Origin: a virus | Strand: one strand, 5' to 3' | IMG/VR virus record: IMGVR_UViG_3300021962_000030 | Coordinates: 1 to 64,000 of that record | Length of the DNA: 64,000 nt | Shown here: positions 13,844-22,566 of the stretch, piece by piece | How the letters are laid out: each line of letters opens with the position of its first letter | How positions within the stretch are numbered: position 1 is the stretch's first letter | Notes under the pieces: generated by a model | Told to the model about the DNA's origin: nothing | Database searches by the model: none | The model's input: only the letters and a program-made list of their open reading frames with translations | Position numbers and translations under genes: made by a program

Positions 13844-16632
13844 CAGTCCCTCGCAGAATAATACTTCTCTCTTGCCTTTGCTTCTCCCCTCTCTTTGGAA
13901 GTATGACCATGCTTGATCACTCTATCAACCTGACGATTAGCCAGTCTACGTTGAGTCTCTGAAGGAGTTTCCTTCTGACCTCTCACCTTTGGTTCTTGGC
14001 GGGATCCAGGAAACTTCGTCTCATGCTCCTTCTCTGCCCTGTGCTTGAGGTTGGTGATGCCCGCCTTAAGACGTTGCTCACGACCCTTTCTTGCCGCTGC
14101 CAGCGACTTCATAGCGGCATCTCTACGTGCCTGCTTCGCGGCATCAGGTGCTGCCCCATGCCTATCTGCTGCTGTAGACTCGCCAAGTTCTCCAAGTGCT
14201 TTTTGCTTACGAATCTTCTTAGGATTCTTGGTCTTGTCTGCAGAGTAGTTATTATCATCCTCATTATCAGGATCTACAGCACTACGATGTCTGGTGCGTC
14301 TTTCTTCATCATCCATATTTGCACGACTTCTCTTTGCTTCATCGGGAGAATATTTTCTACCGCTGTTGTACCATTCTTTACCTACATGACCTCTCTTTTC
14401 AGCATCAGCAGATGCCTCTCTACGCTTATTCTTCTGACGATTTGCTTTGAAGTCTTTCATGGTCATGCCTTCTTCAAGTTCATCTTCAAACTCAACTTCC
14501 TCTGTATTCATAGGAAGTTTGTTTTGCTGTTGCAGTCTCAACTTCTGCTTCTCAAGTTGCTGCTTCTTCATTTGCAACCTCTTCATATTCTGAAGTTGCT
14601 GCTTCCTTAGATTTTCCTGTCGCTTGTCAGCACTAGTTTGAGTTGCTCTTACATCATCATCAGCGGTTGTTTCTTCCTGATCAACAATTGCAGACTCTTT
14701 CACTTCAGGCAGTTCACTACGCTTAGTCTTAGCATAGTCACGAAGTTGCTTAGTGGTCATGGTTTTGGCCAGTTTGGCAACTGTCACAGAAGGTGCTTCC
14801 ATTTCACCCGCCTTGGTTGCATATGCCATACCCATCAGTTTTTGCTGCTTAGCAGAAACTGCTTCTTCCTTCATAGCATCAGCAACTCTTTGTGCTGCCT
14901 TTCTAATACCACGCTTCAGAGAAGTCTTTGCTCTCTGAACCTTTGGTTCTGCAGCAACCTTCAATTCTCTTGCCTTATTATATGCCTTCACGGCAAGTTT
15001 TCCAAGAATTTCTTTTGCTCTTGACTTGACACTTCTCTTTTTGGGGCCCTCTGTATCATGACCATAAGTTACTGTTGCCTCAATAAGTGCTTCGCTTGCA
15101 AGGTCAAGATCATATCCTTCAAGAACCAATTCTTCCAGAATTTGCTCAATATCAAACTCCTCTCTATTAAGTTGCTTTTTCTCAGCAGGAGTTAAAGCAC
15201 CTCTCTGTGCTCCTCTTGCTGCTTGCTTTGACTTCACCTTAGGATCATCAGACTTGTGACCATATCCATGGAGACCAGGGGAAGAAGAAGTGGTCTTACG
15301 GAAATCACCTCTTTGTGCTCTGGCAAGATTTTGTCTCTGCTTTTCTTTATTAGCATCACCAAAGGTTGGTCTGTCTGCTAGTTTGGTTGCTCTATCAGCA
15401 GCCTCACCGCCACCAGTTGACTTAGCAATCTTATTACGAATTGCGGTCTCATCATGACCACGTTTCGCCATCGCGGTTGCTTCATCAATTTCTGAGACCA
15501 GAGGATCTGGTGTAATCAAATCAACAAATTCAACATAGTCATTTCCATTTGCATCCTGAATAGTGACAGACTCTTTGGGAACACAATTCGGGACCTTTTT
15601 ACCACCCTTCTTCTTCATTCCTACTTGCTGATATCCATCCCAACAAGGATCATCACTCACTTCTTTTGCCTCAAGAACCACTCCACCAATCTCAGAAATT
15701 GCGGCAGTCACTTCCTCAGTCTTGAGGTTTGGGTTGAGGATGACTTTATTGTTTACCTTCTTTTCCTTAATTTCATTTTCACCCTCATCTTCCTTTGGAG
15801 CAACTACTTCACGAAGATCATTTCTCCAGTTTGAGAAGGCTTCCTTTCTTACTTTCTTTTCCTTCGCTGGGTTTGGTTTTACTGCCTTTCCACCGGGAGG
15901 ATTATTCTTACCAGAAACACCCCTATTTGCTTCTGCTTCGTCATGATCAAAGTCAGGATCCTCCATAGGATCATACCACCCTTTACCCTCACTTACACCA
16001 TGAGACTTATCTTTAGCAATCGCAGCAGAACGCTTTTGTCTACGATTCAAAAGATACTTATCTGTCTTATCATGGTCGCCATCATTATCAATATCCTTAT
16101 CCTCTTTGCCAACGGGATCAAGACCCTTACCAGACTTTACTTTTGCAGTTTGTTCACCACGCGATGCTTCTGCATCATATGCCTTTCCATAGTGGGTCAT
16201 TTCGACCGACTTAATATTTGGATTTGCACGAAGTTGACTAATCTTTTCGCGGGTTGCTCTTCTAACGTAACTTCTACCAGTTTCCTTATCAGTAACACGA
16301 ATCTGATATTTCTCAACTGGACCTTCCTTCTCTTCCTTAACTGGAGAGGGGTTTACCAGACCCAACTTTTCCTTAACAGCAAGTTTCTCAGGACCGGTCA
16401 TAGTTGTATGACCCATATACTGACCATATGCCTGATCTACCTTAACACCTTCTCTCTTAGAGCGATATCTAATATCATATACCGCTTGACGAACACGTTT
16501 AGCGGATGATTCTTCATCATCCTTACCCTTCTCAACATGCTTGCCAGAATCAGATCTTGACTTACCTAACTTAGGTTCAAAGACCTCTTTCATATAAACA
16601 TCAGAGATCGCATTTAGAGGATTGACGGTCAT
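13843..16632 (-). CDS. Large modular charged protein, probable internal head protein
   Basis: 929 residues, extremely rich in Lys, Arg, Glu, Gln and Ala, with little hydrophobic core. Recognisable modules: a DIDNDGDHDKTD loop (about residue 182) of EF-hand/dockerin type, GKGWYDPMED, a DPCWDGYQQVGMKKK...VPNCVPKE module, a Gln-rich coiled coil (MKRLQMKKQQLEKQKLRLQQQ region) and basic C-terminal repeats. Several (L/I)xE-type sites, as cut by T4 gp21 protease, are visible (ALIEA, VVLEA). Similar mosaics occur in cyanophage virions. A late promoter at 16664-16671 serves it. DNA-binding inside the head is inference from composition. Confidence 0.75.
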   Translation of the reverse strand: MTVNPLNAISDVYMKEVFEPKLGKSRSDSGKHVEKGKDDEESSAKRVRQAVYDIRYRSKREGVKVDQAYGQYMGHTTMTGPEKLAVKEKLGLVNPSPVKEEKEGPVEKYQIRVTDKETGRSYVRRATREKISQLRANPNIKSVEMTHYGKAYDAEASRGEQTAKVKSGKGLDPVGKEDKDIDNDGDHDKTDKYLLNRRQKRSAAIAKDKSHGVSEGKGWYDPMEDPDFDHDEAEANRGVSGKNNPPGGKAVKPNPAKEKKVRKEAFSNWRNDLREVVAPKEDEGENEIKEKKVNNKVILNPNLKTEEVTAAISEIGGVVLEAKEVSDDPCWDGYQQVGMKKKGGKKVPNCVPKESVTIQDANGNDYVEFVDLITPDPLVSEIDEATAMAKRGHDETAIRNKIAKSTGGGEAADRATKLADRPTFGDANKEKQRQNLARAQRGDFRKTTSSSPGLHGYGHKSDDPKVKSKQAARGAQRGALTPAEKKQLNREEFDIEQILEELVLEGYDLDLASEALIEATVTYGHDTEGPKKRSVKSRAKEILGKLAVKAYNKARELKVAAEPKVQRAKTSLKRGIRKAAQRVADAMKEEAVSAKQQKLMGMAYATKAGEMEAPSVTVAKLAKTMTTKQLRDYAKTKRSELPEVKESAIVDQEETTADDDVRATQTSADKRQENLRKQQLQNMKRLQMKKQQLEKQKLRLQQQNKLPMNTEEVEFEDELEEGMTMKDFKANRQKNKRREASADAEKRGHVGKEWYNSGRKYSPDEAKRSRANMDDEERRTRHRSAVDPDNEDDNNYSADKTKNPKKIRKQKALGELGESTAADRHGAAPDAAKQARRDAAMKSLAAARKGREQRLKAGITNLKHRAEKEHETKFPGSRQEPKVRGQKETPSETQRRLANRQVDRVIKHGHTSKERGEAKAREKYYSARD

Positions 16633-16646
16633 TTTTCAACGCTGTG

Positions 16647-17852
16647 CTATTTCTTCTTATACTTATTTATGAAATTTTTAATACTCTTGGTTTGAGTCAT
16701 ACGCATCAAATATTTTAGAAGAGAATCAGTTCCAACCAATCTTTTATCAGATGAGACTCCAGATTGATCGGTCCATTCAACAACATCACGAATCCAAGGT
16801 TTGAATAGAATATTATCCTCAGTCACACAAATCAAATAATTTGCACCTCTGCGAATGATCTTACCAACAAATCCAGTATTAAGGTTCTCAACAACATCCC
16901 CAACATTAAAAATATTTCCCCTGATATATTCATCTCTCAATCCATTGGAATCATATTTTGGAGCAATTTCCCACAAACTATACGACTCAGAAACCTTCAT
17001 ACTCTTTCTAAGAGTATTATAAAGTTGTTTTGTAGTTTCGTCATCCAAAGTGGAAGGAACTCCCTTTCGGAAAGTTGCAAAGTCTCCCTCTGCTGCTGCC
17101 TTCCTCAATTTAGATGCTGACATACCACTCACATCATCAGCATCCGGATCACGTTCTCCAGCAGAAACTACCTGAATATCTTTGAAGTCATACAACTTAC
17201 CATTATATTCTGTAGACAATTTCTCAAACTCTGATTGGCGATCACTTCCCACAACAATATTAACTGAAGAATAACCGTCAGCATGTGCTTGCTTGAGAAC
17301 ATCAAAAATGGTCTTTGACTTCACATCGTTCACAATTCTCTCACCATGCTTTGGATACATTTTACGCATTACTGCAATTTTAGTATCCGGATCTAATGGA
17401 TTTTTCTTTGAATCACTAGATCTAGACGGATAGATTTTATAGTCCCCCTTACCAGCAACGGTTGCAACTCTATCCAACAACTTTTCATGTCCGGTAGTTG
17501 GGGGGTTAAATCTACCGAAAGCAATAGTGAGTGTTCCCTTATCTTCAACCTCTTCTTCACCACCCTCAGGTTGCTGAGATTGTGCCTGAGGTTGCGGTGC
17601 TTGTGGGGCAGATTGTTGAACTTGAGTAGCGGCGATTTGTTGATTCGCAGATGTTCTTTCCTGAGGAGGATCCTGTCCAGGTCTCTGATTTTTATTATAA
17701 AACTTTAATTTACCACCCTCAGTTTTTGCTACAAACTCTCCGTCTTTATCATACCACCCACCATGACCATCTCCAGTCAGTCCAAGCCGTCTTGCTTGCA
17801 TAACTGCCTGTGATTTGCCTGCTTCGGAAAGAAATCGGGAAAAACTTTTCAT
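16647..17852 (-). CDS. HIGH-type nucleotidyltransferase with capsid-targeting-like N-terminus
   Basis: 401 residues. Residues 1-11 (MKSFSRFLSEA) closely resemble the T4 internal-protein capsid-targeting sequence (MKTYQEFIAEA) and contain LSE, a fit to the gp21 cleavage rule (L/I)xE. A conserved patch GDGHGGWYDKDGEF follows, then a Pro/Gln-rich linker (61-98). The cytidylyltransferase-like domain spans about 105-285: GRFNPPTTGH (HIGH-type) and GMSASKLR (ISSTxxR-type). The C-terminal region holds a KOW-like IFNVGDVVENLNTGFVGKI segment. Nucleotidyl transfer to a small molecule or protein is expected; the substrate is unknown. It has its own late promoter (17873-17880) and follows a ligase-like gene. 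Confidence 0.85.
   Translation of the reverse strand: MKSFSRFLSEAGKSQAVMQARRLGLTGDGHGGWYDKDGEFVAKTEGGKLKFYNKNQRPGQDPPQERTSANQQIAATQVQQSAPQAPQPQAQSQQPEGGEEEVEDKGTLTIAFGRFNPPTTGHEKLLDRVATVAGKGDYKIYPSRSSDSKKNPLDPDTKIAVMRKMYPKHGERIVNDVKSKTIFDVLKQAHADGYSSVNIVVGSDRQSEFEKLSTEYNGKLYDFKDIQVVSAGERDPDADDVSGMSASKLRKAAAEGDFATFRKGVPSTLDDETTKQLYNTLRKSMKVSESYSLWEIAPKYDSNGLRDEYIRGNIFNVGDVVENLNTGFVGKIIRRGANYLICVTEDNILFKPWIRDVVEWTDQSGVSSDKRLVGTDSLLKYLMRMTQTKSIKNFINKYKKK
16664..16671 (-). promoter_or_regulatory. Late promoter CATAAATA
   Basis: A one-base variant of TATAAATA inside the end of the nucleotidyltransferase gene, 31 bp before the 929-residue head protein. Confidence 0.5.
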
Positions 17853-17872
17853 ATTTATAATTCTTGCATTTT

Positions 17873-17880
17873 TATTTATA
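17873..17880 (-). promoter_or_regulatory. Late promoter TATAAATA
   Basis: An exact match 20 bp before the nucleotidyltransferase ATG, leaving a leader of roughly 15 bases. Confidence 0.7.
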
Positions 17881-17882
17881 TT

Positions 17883-19076
17883 TCAATCAGATGACCAATT
17901 TTTATCTGCGGTAAAGTTTGCTCGCGAAAATTCAAGTCTATCAACAAGTTTTAAGGCAGATCCAGATTTGATTGCAACAAATCCCTCTGGCGCAGTAACT
18001 TTGTATCCATCACCAGTTCTCAGGAATGTTCCAAAGTCCTTCACCATTTCAAGTTTACGAATTACAATATTTTTTGCCTTCTGCAAATTAATATAAGAAG
18101 CGACTGTAAAATATACAGATCTGCTATTCTTGGTCAAGAAGGTTAATCCATCTGCCTTAATCTTTGCATATTTATCTCTAGCAGCAGGAGTTTTTTTACT
18201 ACCAATCTCCTTATCCAAAAGTGAAGAATAGTAAGTCTTGAATCCTTCAGAAACTTTTTTCACATTAGTGATAGGGTTGCCAGACCGAATGTATGTATTG
18301 AAATATTGCTTAAACAAAGTGGATAGTAAGAATTTACCATCACCAGTCTCACCCAAAATATCTAAAAATGCAGATGCTTGCTTCAAAGATCCAGTCGCCA
18401 TATTTACGGCAGACTTATATTTTTGATGCTCAGTTGGTGAAAAATTAGCAGCGCCGGAAGCATCACTAAATGATGCTGTTGCAGCATAAACATCAGGACA
18501 ATCTTGGAATTTAGAAATGTCCACACCAAAGGATGCATTCATACTTTCCAAAGATGATCCACTATATTCAGTATGAAAAACAATTCCAACTTTTGCCCTT
18601 GAGATTTTAGATCCAAGTTTCGAATCAACCGGGACAGTATATACAATAGTATTTGGTTGGAAACTATGAACTCGTTCTCCAGCAATTGTCTTAATACTCA
18701 CATCATCCGTGAAAAGAAGGTCTCCCTGAATTACATTTGTAATTCCAAGTTTGGGAAGATGCTCTAGACATGCCTTTAGTTTAGATGCTAGTTGCCCAGA
18801 ATAATTTTGATCTATATCGCCGGAAGTAAACATCAACTTCGGATTTGTTTTTGCAAAAACAGATTTTGTTCCAACAAAAAAGCATCCTGTGACAGGTTCA
18901 ATTCCACAGATTACGGCAGGTGCTCCATCCCACTTTGTTGTGATGCGGATAGAAGATCTTGGTTCCGTGAGCATAGTTCCAAGCTCATTTAAAAATGTAA
19001 TTGCATTTTTTCCGCCAGCAGAACCATGATTTAAAATATCATCTTCAAGGTGTTCAAGGTGAGTGTTTTTTGCCAT
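17883..19076 (-). CDS. ATP-dependent ligase-like protein (KxDG)
   Basis: 397 residues. K48-W49-D50-G51 matches motif I of covalent nucleotidyltransferases (DNA/RNA ligases, capping enzymes). VIQGDLLF (about 115-122) fits motif III, TIVYTVPVD motif IIIa, PEGFVAIK (about 362-369) motif IV and LKLVDR motif V. A helical stretch of about 150 residues is inserted between IIIa and IV, longer than in classical ligases. It starts within the stop of the upstream nuclease-like gene (TGATG) and precedes the HIGH-type nucleotidyltransferase. A role in sealing nucleic acid is inferred from motifs only. It belongs to a phage family not well characterised. Confidence 0.7.
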   Translation of the reverse strand: MAKNTHLEHLEDDILNHGSAGGKNAITFLNELGTMLTEPRSSIRITTKWDGAPAVICGIEPVTGCFFVGTKSVFAKTNPKLMFTSGDIDQNYSGQLASKLKACLEHLPKLGITNVIQGDLLFTDDVSIKTIAGERVHSFQPNTIVYTVPVDSKLGSKISRAKVGIVFHTEYSGSSLESMNASFGVDISKFQDCPDVYAATASFSDASGAANFSPTEHQKYKSAVNMATGSLKQASAFLDILGETGDGKFLLSTLFKQYFNTYIRSGNPITNVKKVSEGFKTYYSSLLDKEIGSKKTPAARDKYAKIKADGLTFLTKNSRSVYFTVASYINLQKAKNIVIRKLEMVKDFGTFLRTGDGYKVTAPEGFVAIKSGSALKLVDRLEFSRANFTADKNWSSD

Positions 19077-20380
19077 CAGTTAATAAGTCTCCTAATATTT
19101 GCAAACTGTCCTTTCAATAGGTGCTTTAGTTCCGGTGCGATTGTGGCAAAGAATTGTGGTTGAGAATGGAAATCCCCCTTGTATCGAAGTTCCACACAAA
19201 GAAGTCTAAATTCTCCCTTGAAAACATCAAAGAAAACCTTGGCAGCATCTGCCTTTTCCGTCTTGTCTGTATCCAGTTTAATATGGGCAGACTCCTTTGA
19301 CAGGGCTGCTAGGACACATTGAACACTGTCTATCCCGATGGCATCGCCAGATCCCATACTGATATTTCCTTTTTTACATTCACCAACACCAGTGACCAAC
19401 ACAAATTCAAATTTGTTCTGAACTAGATCCTCCAGTGTATCCTGCAACCTACTCTTAAGAACAAGATTGATTAGAGAATCTGCGAATAAATCCGCATGTT
19501 CATCCATAATGTCAAGGAAACCTTTATATAAAGGATTGACTGTATTACCAATGCTCTGCAACTTCTTATTCACATAGTCTCGCATATCATTATGCGCTTT
19601 GGACTCGGAAGCAACTAATGATGGATCATCGCTAATTGCACGAACATCCTTAATATTAATCAGGAACACATATTCAGTTTTATTTGCCTTTCTTCTTGGA
19701 ACCTTCGCATTCCACAATTGCTCATCAGTTGCAGTATTCCAATTATCCACACGATCAATCTTACCAATCAATTTTAATGGACCATCTTCCTTTGCTTCGC
19801 GGATCACACCTGCAAAGAATTTTTGTCTATGCGCCAACAATTCAGTCTTCACAGTATTAAACTTAGTGCCCTCCATCAGGGTGTCAAACGCCTTGTTAAT
19901 AATTGTTGGATCTTGTGCTGTCGATTTTGGTTTCTTCTTCAGCGAAATGCCAACATAATGATCAGTTCCGTATCTAAAAATAACATCGGATGAATTATAA
20001 TCTGCCATTCCAAAAGCATTAATCTTAAACTTCTGAACCTCTGTTGGCCAACGAGTTCCAGTTAAAAATACTTTGGTTGGACTTGCTGCTGAAATAGTAT
20101 CATAAGCATCTGTCTTTAGATATGAGCGAATTGCTTTCATCGCTGACATACCAACAAGTAGATCAGTATATACTTGATCAGTATTGCTGCCATCGAGTCT
20201 CATCTTCTTGAGGAAATCGTTCTTAACGTTTCCAATTCCCTCAACATTAGTTCCTTCAACATTTGCAATCACATCATTAAGTAATGCTTGCAGTTTGTTT
20301 GTGTCTCTGGCAGCTGCGTTTATTTCGGTGTCACTAATGAAGGCAACTCCAGCCAACATTCCTTCAGATGGTTCAGCCAT
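19076..20380 (-). CDS. PD-(D/E)xK-nuclease-like protein
   Basis: 434 residues. SSDVIF (D132) followed 14 residues later by GISLKKK (S146-L147-K148) resembles the D...(E/S)xK core of restriction-type nucleases, in the SLK variant. GTRWPTEVQKF before it is a plausible start of the fold. The rest is mixed alpha/beta without recognisable domains. It opens the late cassette nuclease-like, ligase-like, nucleotidyltransferase, head protein, with a late promoter variant (20402-20409) 21 bp upstream. The nuclease assignment is moderate and rests on one motif pair. Confidence 0.55.
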   Translation of the reverse strand: MAEPSEGMLAGVAFISDTEINAAARDTNKLQALLNDVIANVEGTNVEGIGNVKNDFLKKMRLDGSNTDQVYTDLLVGMSAMKAIRSYLKTDAYDTISAASPTKVFLTGTRWPTEVQKFKINAFGMADYNSSDVIFRYGTDHYVGISLKKKPKSTAQDPTIINKAFDTLMEGTKFNTVKTELLAHRQKFFAGVIREAKEDGPLKLIGKIDRVDNWNTATDEQLWNAKVPRRKANKTEYVFLINIKDVRAISDDPSLVASESKAHNDMRDYVNKKLQSIGNTVNPLYKGFLDIMDEHADLFADSLINLVLKSRLQDTLEDLVQNKFEFVLVTGVGECKKGNISMGSGDAIGIDSVQCVLAALSKESAHIKLDTDKTEKADAAKVFFDVFKGEFRLLCVELRYKGDFHSQPQFFATIAPELKHLLKGQFANIRRLIN

Positions 20381-20401
20381 TCTTACTATTGTGTTTTGTC
20401 C

Positions 20402-20409
20402 TATTTATT
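20402..20409 (-). promoter_or_regulatory. Late promoter AATAAATA
   Basis: A one-base variant 21 bp before the nuclease-like gene, right after the terminator of the MazG operon. Confidence 0.5.
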
Positions 20410-20415
20410 TAATCA

Positions 20416-20442
20416 TAAAAAAACCCCCCGGAGGGGGGGGTG
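20416..20442 (-). terminator. Rho-independent terminator
   Basis: Minus strand CCCCCC, short loop, GGGGGG, seven T. It separates the replication operon from the late cassette. Confidence 0.85.
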
Positions 20443-20444
20443 AT

Positions 20445-20735
20445 CTATGCAGCAGATTCGGAATAGAATCGGAGACTATACACATCACCTTCTCTACTAA
20501 CCGAATTCAATGTTCTAAATGCTTCAGGTCTTTTTTCAAAGATAGAACTAACCTCAGAAACACCTTGGAAACGACGAACTCGGCACCTAGTTCCATCAGG
20601 AAGATCACCAATCACAAATTCAGAAAAGTAATCTTTCACCTCATTACAAACACCCCTAAGTTCATCATCAACTTCTTGTGAAGATTCAACCCACTCCATC
20701 CACTCTTGAAAATTGTCAGTTTGTGCGCAACTCAT
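20445..20735 (-). CDS. Unknown protein after MazG
   Basis: 96 residues from MSCAQTDNFQEWMEW. The start is an ATG inside the MazG stop (TGATG). The first half is acidic and helical, the second half beta-rich (GTRCRVRRFQGVSEV, DVYSLRFYSE). No family is recognised. Operon position suggests a link with nucleotide metabolism or replication. Confidence 0.7.
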   Translation of the reverse strand: MSCAQTDNFQEWMEWVESSQEVDDELRGVCNEVKDYFSEFVIGDLPDGTRCRVRRFQGVSEVSSIFEKRPEAFRTLNSVSREGDVYSLRFYSESAA

Positions 20736-21148
20736 CACAAATCTCCTTCAATACGATTTTCGGAACGATAAACTCTAAAAGCACCTTCGGGATAACGAGC
20801 ACTCAGTTTCTCAACATTCATAGAGAGAATTTCGTTAAAGTCAGTATCAAGTGCCATACATGCTTGAGCAAGATACCAACACATATCACCAAGTTCCCGT
20901 TTCATATGAAAAACATTCTCCTCATTATAGGGTTTCCCTTGTAGGAAGATCTTTTTCACAACTTCAGTAAATTCACCCGCTTCAGCAGTCAGACCAAGAG
21001 CAGCGGTCAGCAGTTGGGGAACATTTGCTCCAAGTTCACCCAGTTCAGCAAGACGTGCCTCTAAAACATCCGGACTGAGACTTGGTGCGCTAGTAACACC
21101 CCGAACAAACTCAATATACATCTTTTGGTCTACAACCTTTTCACTCAT
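20735..21148 (-). CDS. mazG: MazG-like nucleotide pyrophosphohydrolase
   Basis: 137 residues. The MazG helix pattern is visible: GLTAEAGEFTEVVKK (EAGEF, Mg-binding Glu pair) and RELGDMCWYLAQACMALD (ELGD). Such enzymes hydrolyse NTPs or dNTPs, and cyanophage MazG has been discussed as acting on nucleotides or alarmones; the substrate cannot be read here. Good Shine-Dalgarno (AGGAGG). Located between helicase gp41 and an unknown gene. Confidence 0.9.
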   Translation of the reverse strand: MSEKVVDQKMYIEFVRGVTSAPSLSPDVLEARLAELGELGANVPQLLTAALGLTAEAGEFTEVVKKIFLQGKPYNEENVFHMKRELGDMCWYLAQACMALDTDFNEILSMNVEKLSARYPEGAFRVYRSENRIEGDL

Positions 21149-21159
21149 TACACATCCTC

Positions 21160-22542
21160 CTAGAATTTAAAAGAGTCAAATTTTTTGTTTTGGAATTTTT
21201 CCTCAGTCCTATCATTATAGTCAATATCATGTCCGCTGTCAACTAAATCATTCTGAGCGGTCTGCTCAACATCATACAGTCTCATCTTTGCTCTGTCAAT
21301 ACCAACCACAAACCTCTTGTAGACTGTCGGATCATTATAACGATTCTTAAGTTGCTTTACAAGGATTTGTCCGAGTTGCTCCAGATCTTCAGTAGAAATA
21401 AGGGCAAACATAAGATCAGCAGTAGCAGGGAGGCCAAAGGATTCACTAGTATCAGTAAGTTCGACATCGTTGCTACTATAACCAGAACGAGTGGTCTGCG
21501 TGGCAGAAACGATAGGGACGTTTGCTTCAACAGCCAATCCTCTAAGCTCTTCAGCAATTGCTTTGATATAGCTATATGAATTGACAGAAAGGTTCGTCCT
21601 ATACCTAGAGGAAGAACATATATTAAGGTAATCAACGAAAATAATATCAGGACAAAATGACTTTTTAAGATGTAAATCATTTAACAACGACCTAAAGTGC
21701 CCAGAATGTGCAGAAGCAGTTGGATATTCCTTAATTATAAGAGTACCTTGCGTCTTCTTTGAAAGTTTATTGACTTTTGTTTCAAACATATCTTTTGGCA
21801 GTTTCACAATATCCTGAATCGGAACGTTCAAAAGATTTGCATCGATTCTTTCTGCGATTTTTTCTTCAGACATCTCCATCGTAATATACAAAACATTTTT
21901 GCCTTGAAGCAAAACTGCTGCTGCCATATGACACATGAATAAAGATTTGCCCACACCAGTTCCTGCGAGGGCAATATTTAAAGTCTTTCTTGGAAGACCA
22001 CCTTTAGTAATCTTGTTGAAGTAATCCAGATCAAATGGAATACGATCTTCCTTTCTATGATAACTCTCATATCTTGCTTCAAAGTCATTCAAATAATCAT
22101 GACCGATATGATTGTCAAAAGAAACTGCTAATGCATCTTGTAAGATGGAAGGAATGGAATCCCTAGATCTTTTTTCATCCTTGCCATCAGCGATTGAAAT
22201 TGCATCAATCAACGACAAGTAAATAGCACGATCTCTACACCACTTTTCGGTAGTGTTTACCAACCAAGAATATTCAGAAACACTCTCATCCAAAGATTGA
22301 ATGAGACCGCGAATATCTTTGAATTCAGAATCATTAATATCCTTCCTATTCTCAACTTCAATAGAAAGGACCTCCTTCGTTGCAGTTTTATTATACTCCT
22401 CAATAAAGGATCGTATTTCTTCAAATACAATTCTCTGATTCTTATCCTCAAAATATTCCGCCTTAATAAAGGGTATTACCTTTCGGCAATACTCCTCATT
22501 GTATACTAAGTTCTTAAGGATTAGAAGTTCAATTGTTTCCAT
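21160..22542 (-). CDS. 41: Replicative DNA helicase (T4 gp41, DnaB-like)
   Basis: 460 residues from METIELLILKN (the codon before is not ATG). An N-terminal helical domain is followed by the RecA-like core with Walker A AGTGVGKS (about residue 194), Walker B IIFVDYLN and the ATQTTRS motif. It unwinds DNA at the fork with primase gp61. Ends in a phage-type tail (EEKFQNKKFDSFKF). Downstream of uvsX in the gp43-uvsX-gp41 run. Confidence 0.95.
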   Translation of the reverse strand: METIELLILKNLVYNEEYCRKVIPFIKAEYFEDKNQRIVFEEIRSFIEEYNKTATKEVLSIEVENRKDINDSEFKDIRGLIQSLDESVSEYSWLVNTTEKWCRDRAIYLSLIDAISIADGKDEKRSRDSIPSILQDALAVSFDNHIGHDYLNDFEARYESYHRKEDRIPFDLDYFNKITKGGLPRKTLNIALAGTGVGKSLFMCHMAAAVLLQGKNVLYITMEMSEEKIAERIDANLLNVPIQDIVKLPKDMFETKVNKLSKKTQGTLIIKEYPTASAHSGHFRSLLNDLHLKKSFCPDIIFVDYLNICSSSRYRTNLSVNSYSYIKAIAEELRGLAVEANVPIVSATQTTRSGYSSNDVELTDTSESFGLPATADLMFALISTEDLEQLGQILVKQLKNRYNDPTVYKRFVVGIDRAKMRLYDVEQTAQNDLVDSGHDIDYNDRTEEKFQNKKFDSFKF

Positions 22543-22566
22543 TATCAATAATTCAAGTTTTTACTA

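Noticed and set aside
13996-16509. Several long plus-strand frames opposite the 929-residue protein
   Set aside because: Same reason: shadows of a Lys/Arg/Glu-rich gene with strong codon bias on the minus strand.
17852-17859. A second TATAAATA at the start codon of the nucleotidyltransferase
   Set aside because: Transcription would begin inside the gene. The box at 17873-17880 is correctly placed instead.
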